A DNA stretch of 64,000 bases from Batillaria attramentaria (Eukaryota > Mollusca > Gastropoda > Batillariidae). Below are positions 10,100 to 21,579 of the stretch, piece by piece; the stretch's first letter is position 1; each line of letters begins with the position of its first letter. The notes under the pieces are model-generated. The model was not told the origin of the DNA. It was given only the letters and a program-made list of their open reading frames with translations, and did no database searches. Location of the stretch: assembly GCA_018292915.2 (NCBI GenBank), contig JACVVK020000013.1, forward strand, positions 1,225,001-1,289,000, written 5' to 3'. Made by a program: the position numbers and the translations under genes.

Positions 10100-11040
10100 G
10101 AAAGGAAGATGACGGCGCACCAAAACACAGCAGCCAGGACGGAGGGAGACAGCAGAGAGACAATTACGCAATCGAGTACACCACGGACGGAGTGAGCCGC
10201 CGCACGCCGAACAGATGACGTCACCCACAGCCACTAAACACAGAGCGAAGCAGTTACGTAACACCCCACTGGCCCGGACTACGACACGCGCACACACGGA
10301 GCAAGACACACGCAGGCCGCCCCATTGGCAATCCGACAGAGCTAGAGGAAGGACGCGTCCCCGAACCAGTGCAACAATTTAACACGACGTCAGCTGGAGA
10401 GTATTGCAAGCGCCAACCCACGCAGAGGCTAGTGGGCAGTCCTTACTGCTACACAAATAAGAAGCCCGATGGGTCAGAACACGGGATGATCACATTCTAC
10501 GATGGAACGCACCAGATGGATAAAACAATGACGAAATGAACGTCAAAACGGCCCCGGCCAGCATGCGGCGAAACACAGGACCCGGAGAGGAGAAAGGAAA
10601 CTGCACACAGTGCCTAAACAGGCACGACACAGTGCAAAGAAAAGAACAACGACGAAATGAAAGTCACCCTGCTACCTCACAAACAAATGTGGACGGAGTA
10701 CAACTCACGTCACATGTCATTAATAACTACCCAAATTAATGACGAAATGAATAGCATTTCTAAGACGATATACGGGTTGGTACGCTGATGAGAGCAGTCC
10801 CGGCAATCTAATGCAAAACTTGCTCGAAATACACTTGATCTGACAAAACATTGACCTGTGTCTATCATGTGTATACGGCCGGCCAATACCACAGGCCATC
10901 ACATATAGTGTGCGTAGTGAACACACTTTATCACACTGCAGGGGCCGGTACGAGTGAAATTTCAGGGTCTAGGCACCGGTTGTCTGATCTTACACAAATT
11001 CACTAAACTCAGCCAGTAAGATAGTGTAAAAACCATGACA
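10100..11040. other. Non-repetitive stretch without a recognisable gene
   Basis: Moderately GC-rich to about 10650, then AT-rich. Short frames on both strands have no recognisable domain or splice context. A phrase AAATTTCAGGGTCTAGGCA at about 10957 also occurs at about 8558, so part of it is repetitive. Confidence 0.5.
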
Positions 11041-11048
11041 AAAACTTA

Positions 11049-11100
11049 GGGATTTCATGAAATCCCTGGAAATTTTAGGGATCTAAAATTTTAGGGATCT
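11049..11100. repeat. Distal copy of the GGGATTTCATGAAATCCC palindrome
   Basis: The exact 18-bp palindrome at 11049-11066 is followed by two GGGATCTAAAATTTTA-like units and a T tract. This matches the spacer chemistry of the 7.34-7.48 kb cluster. Confidence 0.8.
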
Positions 11101-11382
11101 TTTTTTTTTTTTTTTTTTGCCATATGCGTGACAGAGTGGATCAGGTTCAGTGTGCTGTGCGATTGATTTTTTTTTCTGAAGCTGCGAAATGCACTAGGCA
11201 ATAACATTCTGAGATTTTCCGATCTTCGATCCAATGAAGTACCGTGCCGTGACGCTCTTTCAACTACATGGAAACATAAGCTGCACACCCTACACCCTGC
11301 TCAATGATTTTTTCCCCAACTATATAGCGCTGGATTAAAAACCAAAGAGGACTGCTATGCAGCACATAACGCTACACAGTCT

Positions 11383-11645
11383 TCGCGCGCGTGTGTGTGT
11401 GTGACCGTGCGTGCGTGAGTGTGTGTGTGTGTGTGTGTGCGTGTGTGTGTGTGTGTAAGGACTTATGCAGTACATAGTTTTCTACATGTCTAGTTTTTTT
11501 GTTGTTGGTTTTGTTGTTGTTGTTGTTGTTTGGAGGGGGGGGGGGATCTGCCCGAGTACTTGACCACTACCACAGTTTTATTTGAAATGATAGTTGTTTG
11601 CTATGAATGCGTGACATCACGCGCTCTCTCTCTCTCTCTCTGTGT

Positions 11646-11672
<27 letters not shown>
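11383..11672. repeat. GT, GTT, CT and CA microsatellites
   Basis: (GT)n with GC interruptions lies at 11383-11456, (GTT)n at about 11500-11530 and a CT-to-CA transition at 11622-11672. Nothing coding is evident between them. Confidence 0.85.
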
Positions 11673-11677
<5 letters not shown>

Positions 11678-12116
11678 TCCTGGTGAAAACAAATTTAGTT
11701 TTTGCTGAAAAAAAAAAATTGTGCCACACAAAAACAAATTGTACATTTGTCTGTCATTGTCCAACAATGTACATGTATGCACTTGATTATACAAAAAGGA
11801 AATAATATGCTTAACAATGTAACAAACGCATCGTCCACCGCCCTGTCAAACTTTCTTTGTGCAATACGGTTATCATGTATTGTGCAATAGTCCTTTGTGC
11901 AATACATGTTATCATGTTTGTAATGTTCAGCCAGATATGAAATACCCGGTGAGCAGATTGCCATTTACATAAAAGTGTAAAGAATACACAAGTAATATAC
12001 CACAAGTACTACTGAAAGTGTTCGTTTGACTTCTAAGTGAGTATATCTGTTCAACAGTGAACTACCATATACATAGAAAAGGAAACGGTAATTACTGCGA
12101 AGTGGTTACAAGTTCA

Positions 12117-12611
12117 ACAAATAAAAGCGACATAAAAGGGACAGAAACCACTTAACTTTCACAAAGGACGGCACGGGTCAACGTTCCGGCTTCCTCAGGA
12201 CACAAACAAATAAAACAAATTCTCTGCCTCCCTCCCTTAGGAACACCCAGACCCTCCCACAGTTTAAGTCAAAACTAAAGACTTACCTTTTCAAGATAGC
12301 ATATGATCTGTAGCATCACTACCCCTCCTGACAGCCCCCCCCCCCCCACTCATACTCAGTGTTTCATGTTTCATCTATGCGTGAGAATGTGTGTGTGTGT
12401 AGCGCACTGAGTGTTCTATGAGCAGATTGTTGCGCTTTATAAGACCTATTATTATTATTATTATTATTAAATGAATTTTATTGTTATTTAATTAATGAAA
12501 CCAACAAATTTGTTTGTGTCCTGTGGAAGGCGAAAGCCGAAACGTTGACCCCGTGCCGTTCTTTGTGAAAGTTAATTGGTTTCTGTCCCTTTTATGTCGC
12601 TTTTATTTGTT
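12117..12611. mobile_element. Inverted repeat with hammerhead-like core, Penelope-type candidate
   Basis: Arms at 12117-12211 and 12508-12611 are reverse complements over about 95-100 bases with few differences. Reading each arm outward from the centre gives TTTGTTTGTGTCCTG, then a core, then ACGTTGACCC. The left arm has CTGAGGAAGCCGGAAC and the right has CTGTGGAAGGCGAAAGCCGA followed by AACG. Together they resemble the type-I hammerhead pattern (CUGANGA, short GGC/GCC helix, GAAA). Known biology: Penelope-like element terminal repeats carry minimal hammerheads. The loop holds a CR1 fragment. No Penelope coding region is present. Confidence 0.55.
12218..12474 (+). mobile_element. CR1-like LINE, 3' terminus with (ATT)n tail
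   Basis: Translation reads NSLPPSLRNTQTLPQFKSKL, then KTYLFKIAYDL and a TAG stop. That is the last ~30 residues of a CR1-type ORF2. About 160 bases of 3' UTR follow, ending TTGCGCTTTATAAGACC and (TAT)n. This is a severely 5'-truncated insertion inside the 12.1-12.6 kb inverted repeat. Confidence 0.8.
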
Positions 12612-12750
12612 TACCACGCACATTAAAAAATGTGACTTAGGTCAAGTGTATGTAATTCTTTTGCTATTGCATCGATACACCCTGTGTGTTTCCTTCAAAA
12701 GTATCTATGGAAACATTGAGTAAAACTCATGTCACGAGATTCCTCCACAC

Positions 12751-12754
<4 letters not shown>

Positions 12755-12831
<77 letters not shown>
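12755..12831. repeat. (AG)n / (ACAG)n microsatellite
   Basis: GA repeats grade into about ten GACA units, the same compound structure as at 1361-1462 and 52528-52617. Confidence 0.9.
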
Positions 12832-13175
12832 ATAACAACAAAAACAAGAACGAAAGCAGCAAAAATATCAAGCACAACAACAAAAGTCTGAAACTTAAAC
12901 CAGACCCTGTTTTCGAGGAACAAAAGAAATAAACTACTTCACTGGCAGATTGCTTGGAATGTTCTGTGAACTGGAATGTACCGTGTTTGTGCTCTAACCC
13001 TAACAATCCAAAAAGAACATATAATTATATACAACAACTTATTGCGAGTGAACCGAACTTTGTGTAGTACCATGTGATCTAGCACTATGCGGCAAGTTGA
13101 ACTGAAAAAATCTTTTAACAGAGGTATACTGTGTATAATGATATACTACTACTACTAATACGACTATTGATAATG

Positions 13176-13344
13176 GGTGGGTGGGTGTTTGGGGGTTTAA
13201 CGTCCTTTTCCACCACATAGGGTGATACCAAAGACGGGGCAACGATGAAAAAGCCAGTACAAATATTTGGCCCCAGCCGGGAACGAACTCACGACCCGAG
13301 CAGTAGAAGTCCAACGCTCTACCATTCGACCACCCCGGCTCCCC
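13176..13344 (-). mobile_element. SINE family A, 12-bp perfect TSD
   Basis: Complete family A copy with the head at the right. Identical flanks CTATTGATAATG lie at 13164-13175 and 13345-13356. Confidence 0.92.
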
Positions 13345-13599
13345 CTATTGATAATGACACTGGTGATAATAATGCTGATAATAATGATATTGATAATTAA
13401 GATAATATTGACAATACTGTAATATTGTTGATAATAACGACGTTAATGATAATAAGAATAAGAATCGATATTGTTATAATATCGATAATAATATTGAACA
13501 TACATATTTACAAAACTTATTTCCTACATGGGAAAAAGTGCTCCACAAATACAGCAATTGGCGCAAACAGAAAACAGAATCTGCATCAAGAATGCCAAG

Positions 13600-14000
13600 A
13601 CAGACTTTGCCTGCAAGAAGTCTGCCCAGCACAGCAATTTACCCACAAGCCAAAAGTAAGTTCAAGGCCACCCCTCAATCAATTCCGTACTCACAAATTG
13701 TTCTAAGCTCTTTTCGTAGTGACTGACAGCGATATGCCAGCACAGTGACAGCATCTCGCTGGTTGGCTTTGAGCCAACAGAAGGGTACACAAGATGCAAA
13801 TTTCACGAGGGGCCAGCTGGTGTTGCAGCCATGCTTAACTGCTGAGTACATGTAGAAGAATTTGATTTTTCAAGGCTTGAAAAGTTTCTTGATGGCATCC
13901 AGAGCTCTACGAATCAAGATATCTTACTCTGAGCATACAGGCGCACCCACGAGCGCTACAGTTCCAAAACATAAGTTAGTTTCTGAGAAGCCTAGTGAAA
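13600..14000. repeat. Mosaic of dispersed repeat pieces
   Basis: CACAGTGACAGCATCTCGCTGG, GAGCCAACAGAAGGGTACAC and GAGCGCTACAGTTCCAAAAC blocks recur around 2963-3010 and 3360-3390. They occur in reverse complement around 31700-31740 and 32700-32760. It appears to be one older dispersed element into which SINE B and the CAGGGCCCG elements have inserted at the other sites. Confidence 0.55.
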
Positions 14001-14287
14001 CTGAAATACGAGTGCTTCATGCCAGTTAACCTGCATATTTCCGTTCATAACACATCATAACAATAACTGAGTATTGTACAGGCGCTTTACCCAGTTTCTT
14101 GAATCAGCTCAAAAAGCGCTGCGAACTGAACCCAACATGCACGCTCAGGTGAATCACACACATTCTCTCACACATTACCATCACGCGGTGCAAAGACTGA
14201 GCTCATCTAAGTTTCGGAATTTAGATTTGCATTTTTTTCCCCAAATTTTGTCGGCTGAACATTTCCAAAGCAGATGAATCAGAAGCC

Positions 14288-14436
14288 GGAGTACCCGGAG
14301 AGAATTCGCAACGATCGGCCCAAATGGACAGTGCCACACACGAGAAGGAAAAATTGTTTGCCCCGACTGGGACTCAAACCCGACCTCTCGCACTGGTGAC
14401 AAAGTCGCTTAACCGGTAGACCACCGACCGCCCCGT
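14288..14436 (-). mobile_element. SINE family C (third tRNA-like head)
   Basis: The minus strand reads GGGGCGGTCGGTGGTCTACC, then GGTTAAGCGACTTTGTCACC and a B-box-like GGTCGGGTTTGAGTCCC. The body reads GGGGCAAACAATTTTTCC and CCATTTGGGCCGATCG. Head and body differ from families A and B. Only one copy is seen here, so its 3' limit is uncertain. Confidence 0.65.
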
Positions 14437-14653
14437 GTTACAATGAAATCGGAAAGAGACTATGTTTTCTTTTTCACTCATAGGCACTTGGATCATGGAC
14501 ATACAATCTATTCACATCTCTGTTCGCACAAGAAACTGCCCTTTGCAACCTGAATGAGGCAAGTGTGTGTAATTACTAAAATGTAATACATGTACATGTA
14601 TCACCATTTTCTCAGCAGTTTTGTTTTTCCCTTCTTCTTTCACTTTTCTTGAA

Positions 14654-14823
14654 GGGTGGGTGGGTGTTTGGGGATTTAACGTCCTTTTCCACCACATAGG
14701 GTGATATCAAAGACGGGGCAACGATGAAAAAGCCAGCACAAATATTTGGCCCCAGCCGGGATCGAACTCACGACCCGAGCATTCAAAGTCCAACGCTCTA
14801 CCATTCGACCACCCCGGCTCCCC
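14654..14823 (-). mobile_element. SINE family A, 14-bp perfect TSD
   Basis: Complete copy with identical flanks TCACTTTTCTTGAA at 14640-14653 and 14824-14837. Confidence 0.92.
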
Positions 14824-14839
14824 TCACTTTTCTTGAAAA

Positions 14840-15514
14840 CAACATGAGTGAAACCAAACTTGCTCAACAACATGGACATATCCCTGGGTAGCGAGGCGTG
14901 CCGTTGCTCAAAAGTGAATACAGCAACGTACACTAATACATGTACATGCAGTGCAAATGTACTGGCTTTCACCCCTTTTTTGGGACTGGCAGCGCCACAC
15001 TGTAACAGACCCCGAGACCTAGGGTTGCCTCCAACGCACGGTTGCATCCCCTTGTCTGTTTGCCACTTATGTCAGATTAAGGGTGAAGAAAAGATGTGCT
15101 GTTCGTGGTCGCAGCAGCGAGTGAAAGAAATAACGTGTAAGGGAAATAACTCCTAACGTGGTTTGGGGTAGGAAAAGGTCGACCAATAAGGAAAATTGCA
15201 AGTGGCTAAGCGTTACACGTTAGCATGTAACCTGGTCCTGAGATTTGCATTGCTGTTACAATGTTATCGTCTTGGTAACATGTAGTCTGTCCAAAAAGGG
15301 TTAATGGCACACTGATTTTTCACGAATGAGTATTGTGAATGTGTATAAAGCAGAGTAATCTCCACGCTCAAAGCATAACACCTGTCGGGCCGTTTTGACA
15401 ACCCCAACCCTCTTCCGACCAACAAGGCAAGCCTGTATTTAACTGACATATGCAAGCTGAAACAGCACTGCAGCTGCATAAGCCAAGTATCACAAAAAGA
15501 AATAAACAAATTTA
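14840..15514. other. Unassigned single-copy-like stretch
   Basis: I see no conserved frame, splice context or repeat here apart from short CATGTACATG palindromic words. Confidence 0.5.
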
Positions 15515-15735
15515 ACACATCTCAAAGCCTACACAAAAATAACAATCTTACTCAAAATCTTCAGATCACTAGAAGCCACTTCAAGCCACTTCTAAGCAAT
15601 CTGCAGCACCCTCGGGCCTAGCTGGAAGGCTCACGCCTTGTGTAACAGTGACTTGAAGTGGATCCTACTGGTGTGCAGTGGCTTGTTCATTTTATCGTAT
15701 AGCAGTCAGGGGTGGTCCAGCTCAGGCTCTTAAAG
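15515..15735. repeat. Dispersed repeat with AAAATCTTCAGATCACTAGA signature (copy 1)
   Basis: AAAATCTTCAGATCACTAGA, GCAATCTGCAGC, GGTGTGCAGTGGCTTGTTC and CAGGGGTGGTC blocks occur in the same order at 56233-56455. Internally AAGCCACTT...AAGTGG blocks make it partly palindromic, like a MITE interior. Confidence 0.7.
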
Positions 15736-16143
15736 GTCTGCAATCTCATTAAAAAGCCGCAAACATTGCGTTTTTTAAAACTGCGACTCCTTTGACTGTA
15801 CATAATCCAGGCATCTCTGTCACAGTTGCAGAGTTTTCAGTGCTTCGGGGACCCTTATAAAACCAGAGCACGAGTTTGCCGTGACATTATTTGGCTTTTG
15901 GTCAGTAAGCGAGACACACATTGCTGCAGTGTCTAGCGGATGTCGAGTGCTGCACGATCTTTCTCGCTCAGTGTCAAAACGCAAACTGAGCTGTGAAATC
16001 AGGCTGCCCTTGGCTTTTATTGGGGTTTCAGGGACGCTGACAACTCTGCAACTGTGACAGAGTTGACTGTGCTTGCACGGTTGACTCTGTAAAAAATTTT
16101 TCACACTTCGGAAAGCTTTTTTGTTGGGAGTTTAGACCTTTAA
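15730..16143. mobile_element. MITE-like element, CCAACAAAAAGCTTTC family (copy 2)
   Basis: The right arm is well preserved (TTTTTCACACTTCGGAAAGC, then TTGTTGGGAG and TTTAGACCTTTAA). The left arm is degenerate (TTAAAGGTCTGCAATCTC). The interior matches the reverse complement of 28882-29289. Confidence 0.75.
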
Positions 16144-16328
16144 GAGGTAAGGGTGAAAAATACAAGAAGCAAACATATCTGTCTATATAATACCGACTGA
16201 GGTAATCTCAAATCCACCCGTTTTGTGATGTCTCTTTGGTTGGCTTCTATAACTAATCTGTATTACAAGGCTCAAAATGGCTCATGATCCAAACAGCGGA
16301 GAAATGTGCAGCATTCACTGATTTATTC

Positions 16329-16951
16329 ACACTCAGTTGGTATAGTTCGCCTGTTAGGGGGTGCAAATGTATACCAGTCAATTCCGCCGATATTTAAGTC
16401 GATAAAGTCGTAGAATGAAGTCAGCGGCCACGTGACTTCACCTCGCCACAGTGACGTTGCCAGGATTTTTTTTCTTCGCCGATTTAGCCGAAACAACCAT
16501 GAAAGTTTCGGCTTTTTACAGAAAGTTTCGGCTGTCTCTGCCGAAGCAGTTTCACAAGTTTTTCGACTAGATTCCCTACTGTTACGTGCTCCCTCCACCT
16601 CCATGAATTAAAGAAGTTCTGTAAAGTTGCGTTTTCTTGGAAATTAGTCCAGCCAGCACAGAATCTCACAGAAACGGACATAATCGAGCCGATTCACTCG
16701 TCAAAAATTCGGCTCGGCCAGCGGACATGACAGACAGATTATCGGCTTTTTCCAAAAAAATTCGACTTTTAGCCGAGATCCGACCCCAAATGACATCCCT
16801 GCGTCAGACCCCAGAGTGCATCTGCAACCCCTCCCACGTTGCGGGGATGCAGTCGGCCCCATTAGTGGACGACTGGAGTTTATTTGCCCCTCCTGCGCAT
16901 GACTGGTATACATTTGCACCCCGTAACGGGCGAACTGTACCAACTGAGTGT
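16329..16951. mobile_element. MITE-like element with ~50-bp terminal inverted repeats
   Basis: The left arm reads ACACTCAGTTGGTATAGTTC, GGGGGTGCAAATGTATACCA, then GTC. The right arm is its reverse complement with a few changes. The interior of about 520 bases carries TTTCGGCT repeats and no convincing frame. A solo arm lies at 682-760. Confidence 0.75.
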
Positions 16952-17295
16952 TAGTGACGAAGTGGCAAATCCACAAGCATGCTTCTACAATTGTAGCAAG
17001 ATTTTAAATGCTCAAGAGGTGAAAACGTTTCTTGGGGGAGGAAACATTTAAAGATTAGACTAGCTAAAATCTGTGCAATGTGGTGCTTGTCAGCATGATT
17101 GAAAGTGCTTCAAGAGGAACAGCACTTTTTGGGGAGAGGAAAATTTTTAGCCAAAAGTGCAAATTAATCTGCCAAAAGGTGGAGAGTTTAAGCCCTGTGT
17201 GTAGGGTGGCTAAGCCACTGACTGATAGTGACTCCAAAGCTGAACTGTTTTGAGCTTACTTTTGCAGTTTGACCGAGTTAGCTTACATAAGCTGA

Positions 17296-17405
17296 CTATT
17301 AAAAACCAAATTGTCAAAAGCACTATTCAAAACAAAAGTGTCAAAAGCACTATTAAAAACCAAATTGTCAAAAGCACTATTAAAAACAAAATTGTCAAAA
17401 GCATT
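17296..17405. repeat. 27-bp minisatellite, four units
   Basis: ACTATTAAAAACCAAATTGT followed by CAAAAGC is repeated four times, with one unit reading TTCAAAACAAAAG. It is in frame on the plus strand (KSTIKNQIV units) by virtue of the 27-bp period. No gene context supports translation. Confidence 0.85.
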
Positions 17406-18141
17406 GATACTGCCCTTTTTTCATATAAAAAAATAATGTGTAGTTCTCTTGTCTTTGTCAGTGTCTTTGTGTTTTGCCTCTGTCTTTTGACAGGTAACTA
17501 GGAAAGTTTTAAGAGCATTCCATTCAGAACACTGTAACAAAACAATACCATTGCATTTAACAATACAATCCAATTGCACTTGGGTAAAAATCAGTAGCAG
17601 CACTTTCTAGTACATGTATAACTCATGTTCTTCAATGTGTAACAACAACAACATACACATATACAACTATTCATGCACCATGCAATAATCATTCTATTTA
17701 CACTACATGTACATCTGTCGGTGATAGCAAAAAGCAGACAGATAAAATACTGGCGGACACAAAGCCATGATAAAAAGCAGAGACAAGTTTGAACCGTTTC
17801 TTCGCGACAATCTCTTGTTGTGAAGTCATCAATGCTTTAACTCTCCGTATTATACTTTTTGATATTTAACACGCACGCAGCACATGCATCATTTTCATGT
17901 ATAAGCTCATCACAGGAAATTAAAAAGCACTTCGAACTCAAAAAAAGAGTCAAGTGAAATCGTAAAACAAGCACTTTGTACACTTCATTATCACACAATG
18001 AATGGTCATATTTTTCTGCCCAAAATTGACATTTCAAACCTATGTCCAGGTTAACTGATACAGTTCTGCAGCAGGAGCATAAAGCTATGTGTTGGTGGCA
18101 CGGCGGCAAAGCGTTAGCGGTGCGGCACAGTGTAGTAAGCG
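17406..18141. other. Unassigned AT-rich stretch
   Basis: No conserved frame, tRNA or repeat is evident beyond short CATGTACATG-like words. Confidence 0.5.
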
Positions 18142-18312
18142 GGTGGATGGGTGGGTGGGTGTTTAACGTCCTTTTCCACCACATAGGGTGATATCAAAGA
18201 CGGGGCAACGATGAAAAAGCCAGCACAAATATTTGGCCCCAGCCGGGATCGAACTCACGGCCCGAGCATTCGAAGTCCAACGCTCTACCATTCGACCACC
18301 CCGGCTCCCCGG
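18142..18312 (-). mobile_element. SINE family A, 12-bp perfect TSD
   Basis: Complete copy with identical flanks GTGTAGTAAGCG at 18130-18141 and 18313-18324. Confidence 0.92.
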
Positions 18313-18341
18313 GTGTAGTAAGCGACACAGCTTTGGGCATA

Positions 18342-18581
18342 TATATAAACTAGTGTCCAAAAGAAACGATACCACACCGTTGTCAGAATGTTTTTGTGCA
18401 AAGTGATCCCCGAGGCCTAAAAACATAGGTTTATGTATCCCACGTCCCAAATACAGCGTCTGCGCTCGGGAATACCGGAAACATTTGCTAATGAAATATA
18501 CCACTCTGAAATTTCTGTATTGTTCTGCTTTTATTGTATGTCCTTGCCAACCCTTGGTATCGTTTCTTTTGGACACTAGTT

Positions 18582-18587
<6 letters not shown>
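18342..18587. mobile_element. 246-bp MITE with perfect 33-bp terminal inverted repeats
   Basis: Positions 18342-18374 (TATATAAACTAGTGTCCAAA, then AGAAACGATACCA) are exactly the reverse complement of 18555-18587. The ~180-bp interior has no coding capacity. TA-rich ends fit a Tc1/mariner-type non-autonomous element. A (CA)n run abuts the right end. Confidence 0.88.
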
Positions 18588-18613
<26 letters not shown>

Positions 18614-19177
18614 TAACGGCCCTTTCCTGCTGCGGACAGTGCACAGCAGTGATTTCAATTGCTCTTGGAACTGATTCTAATTAAATTGTTCCTGCCGCTG
18701 AGCGTATGTATATGGTCATTCTTCATTTCCATGATTTTGATTTGCAAATTTACCACCGCTACAACCGCACCGCCATATGAATGCATAGCTGTATAAGGCC
18801 ATTTGAGTATATGTTAGCTACCGCTGAGGTTATAAGCTGCCAAAATAATCTCTCTCACAAAAAAAACAAACAAAATCTGCACAAAACAAAACCCTTACCA
18901 CAACACGGCTGTTATGCTGTTAGCAGCATAATCACCACCACCACGATCGCCCAATAAAATGACTCCGATTGTATAAGTCCCGATACACGCATTTGTAAAA
19001 TGGCATTGATTTAAAACGTTGGGTAGGATGTGCAATGTACATAAATTCAAGACAAACCGGCTGTGCCTAAACCGAAGCCAGCACACCAACTACACTTTCT
19101 TTTTTTTTTCAAATCAGCAGCAGAAAATGCACATTTTAACTCTGGAAGCGCTGAGCTTGGTATATTCTGCACCACCC

Positions 19178-19787
19178 TTAACTCCTAACTGTCCACACAT
19201 GAATCACATCCTGAATCAATATCGTCACAACACAAGACACCACTAGACAGCACTATTATGCAACCTCAAGGCCTGCAGTCCGCCCGAGAGACAGCGCAAC
19301 GTGCCGTCCTATTGCGTCACACTCCAGCGAGCGGTCAACGCTAGCCAGACAGCTCGGCGATTTCGCACCCTCTTGTGAATACCGTGGTCACTCCTAGTTC
19401 GGGTACTGGCCACTAATAGCTAACGGCACACTCAGTCGGGGGCCCCCTTACAACTTGCCCCAAGCTCTTCCCACTGGCGTGAGGGCGGTACGACAAGAAG
19501 AGACAAGTCCCGTTACAACGAGCATGAAACCATGTGTGACGTACTCACAGCCGTATGAGTCATACACAAGACTGCCCTGAGCAGGCAAGGGGATTATGAG
19601 AGATTATGCAATCTACTGCGGGCTGGGTGAGGCAAGGGAAGGGATAGGGCCTCGTGGAGAGTGCACACGCCTTGCGTAACAGCGTTGTGGACTGGTGTCG
19701 TGCTGTTTAGTGGTCTCATGAGTTTTGGTAAGTCTTGTCATACAGTGAGGGCAGGAGGGGGTAGGGCTGTGGACAGTTAGGAGTTAA
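19178..19787. mobile_element. Inverted-repeat element between two copies of another repeat
   Basis: Termini TTAACTCCTAACTGTCCACA (19178) and its reverse complement (ending 19787) bound about 570 bases. Outside both ends lies the same ~40-bp phrase (GCTGAGC-TGGTATATTCTGCAC), at about 19150 and 19800. A third copy of the phrase is at about 41595. Confidence 0.65.
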
Positions 19788-20087
19788 CCCTGGCAGTGCT
19801 GAGCCTGGTATATTCTGCACTACCCCTAATGCCTTTTCAGCATTCGATGAAGAAATTCAGCAAGACCAAGGTTAAGTATGAAAAATACATCATTCATATC
19901 TGTCTTTTAGATTCCCTAATGATGAAAACAAACATGTTTCACCTATAAATATCTAGTGTTACGCGATTAGCCGGAAACAGACCTAGAAATACACCTTTTG
20001 CAATATATGTCATTCAAAGCTAGAAAAAGGAATGTATGAACGTTAACCCTTGACGAAGTACGCTGATCTGAGTCAGTGATTAGCACA

Positions 20088-20921
20088 TTAAGCTGTTGGT
20101 TCTGCAGCAGCCACGTTCTTCAAGTCTTCCGACTTTGTGCCCAGCCCAGCAGGGGAAGAATCTGCGAACATGCCCTCGGAACGCAGACGGCGGTTTCTGA
20201 TGATTCGCACAATTCCGAGACCAACCTGTGCTGCCCAGACGAAAAACATGACCCAGGCGGCTCCCTAGAAACACAGATTGAAAGAGAAAGAAGGGTGAGT
20301 GAGTCTTTGGGAGTTTAACGTCCTTTTCTACCACGTAAGGGTGATATCAAAGACGGGGCAACGAGAAAAAGACAGGCATAAATATTTGGCCCCAGGCGGG
20401 ACTCAAACTCACAACCTGAGCATTGAAAGGTCAACGCTCTACCATTCAGATATTCCAGATCCCAAAACAGACTGAAAGAGAAATAAGAACAGAGACTATA
20501 AAACAAATAACGATCATCTGATCTGGATTTACTACATATGCACTGCAAAAGAAGACCTGAGGTTTCAGAAATGCAAAAGATAAACTGCACGTTTATTATG
20601 GTGTAACTGTACTAACAACGAAAAGGTGTGACTGCATTTGTTTGTTTGCTTCTTTTTTAAAATGTAAAACTATACACACGATAATAACGCAATTGTCTTT
20701 CCATCTTTTGGAACCACTCAAGAAAAAATAATCAGGAGCCGGATGATTAAATGCATGGGGATGATCGGAATTTAAGCATGGGTGCTGCCACTGGCTCTTG
20801 TCACACATAGTGGGTCTGATGCAGAAGCATCTAGAAAATGCTGGCTATAGAATTGTTCATTGTCTGGTGTATATTATGTATACCAGGATTACATTGTGTA
20901 AATAATAGAAATGGGATTGGT

Positions 20922-20958
<37 letters not shown>

Positions 20959-21495
20959 CGGCGTGTGCATGTGCGCGTGTGTGACATACGAATACATGCA
21001 GCAAAAACCTTACCTCTGATGCATGGAGATATGCAAAGTAAGTGCCCCCATTAAAGGAAGACCCATCTTTTACGTCCGTCCAGCGAGTCTTTTGCCCATC
21101 AGCACAACTGTAAGTTTCAGAACATGGTAACATAAATTTTACAGATTTGCTTTTTAAAGTATAACAAGGCAAACTGCACACACACATGCACACAGATTTG
21201 TGAGAATAGGGTGCTCTCCAATTACCCACTGTGCCCACGCTGTCTAACACGAGAGAGCAGAAGGACTGAAAAGCTGAAAGAGTGTTCACCATGTGGGTGG
21301 GTGGGTGGGGGGGGGGGGGGGGGAGGGGTGCTAGCAGGCAGTACAAGCGATAGTAGGGGCAGCATCATTTGCGTCGACATTTGTACGTTTTGAAAGGGGA
21401 TTAAAGTCACCAAGTGAAAAGTCTTCATGCTAATTTTTAGGGGGGGTGGGGGTGGGGGTGGGGGTAGCGCATGTGCGTGCATATGTGTGCAGGTG

Positions 21496-21579
<84 letters not shown>

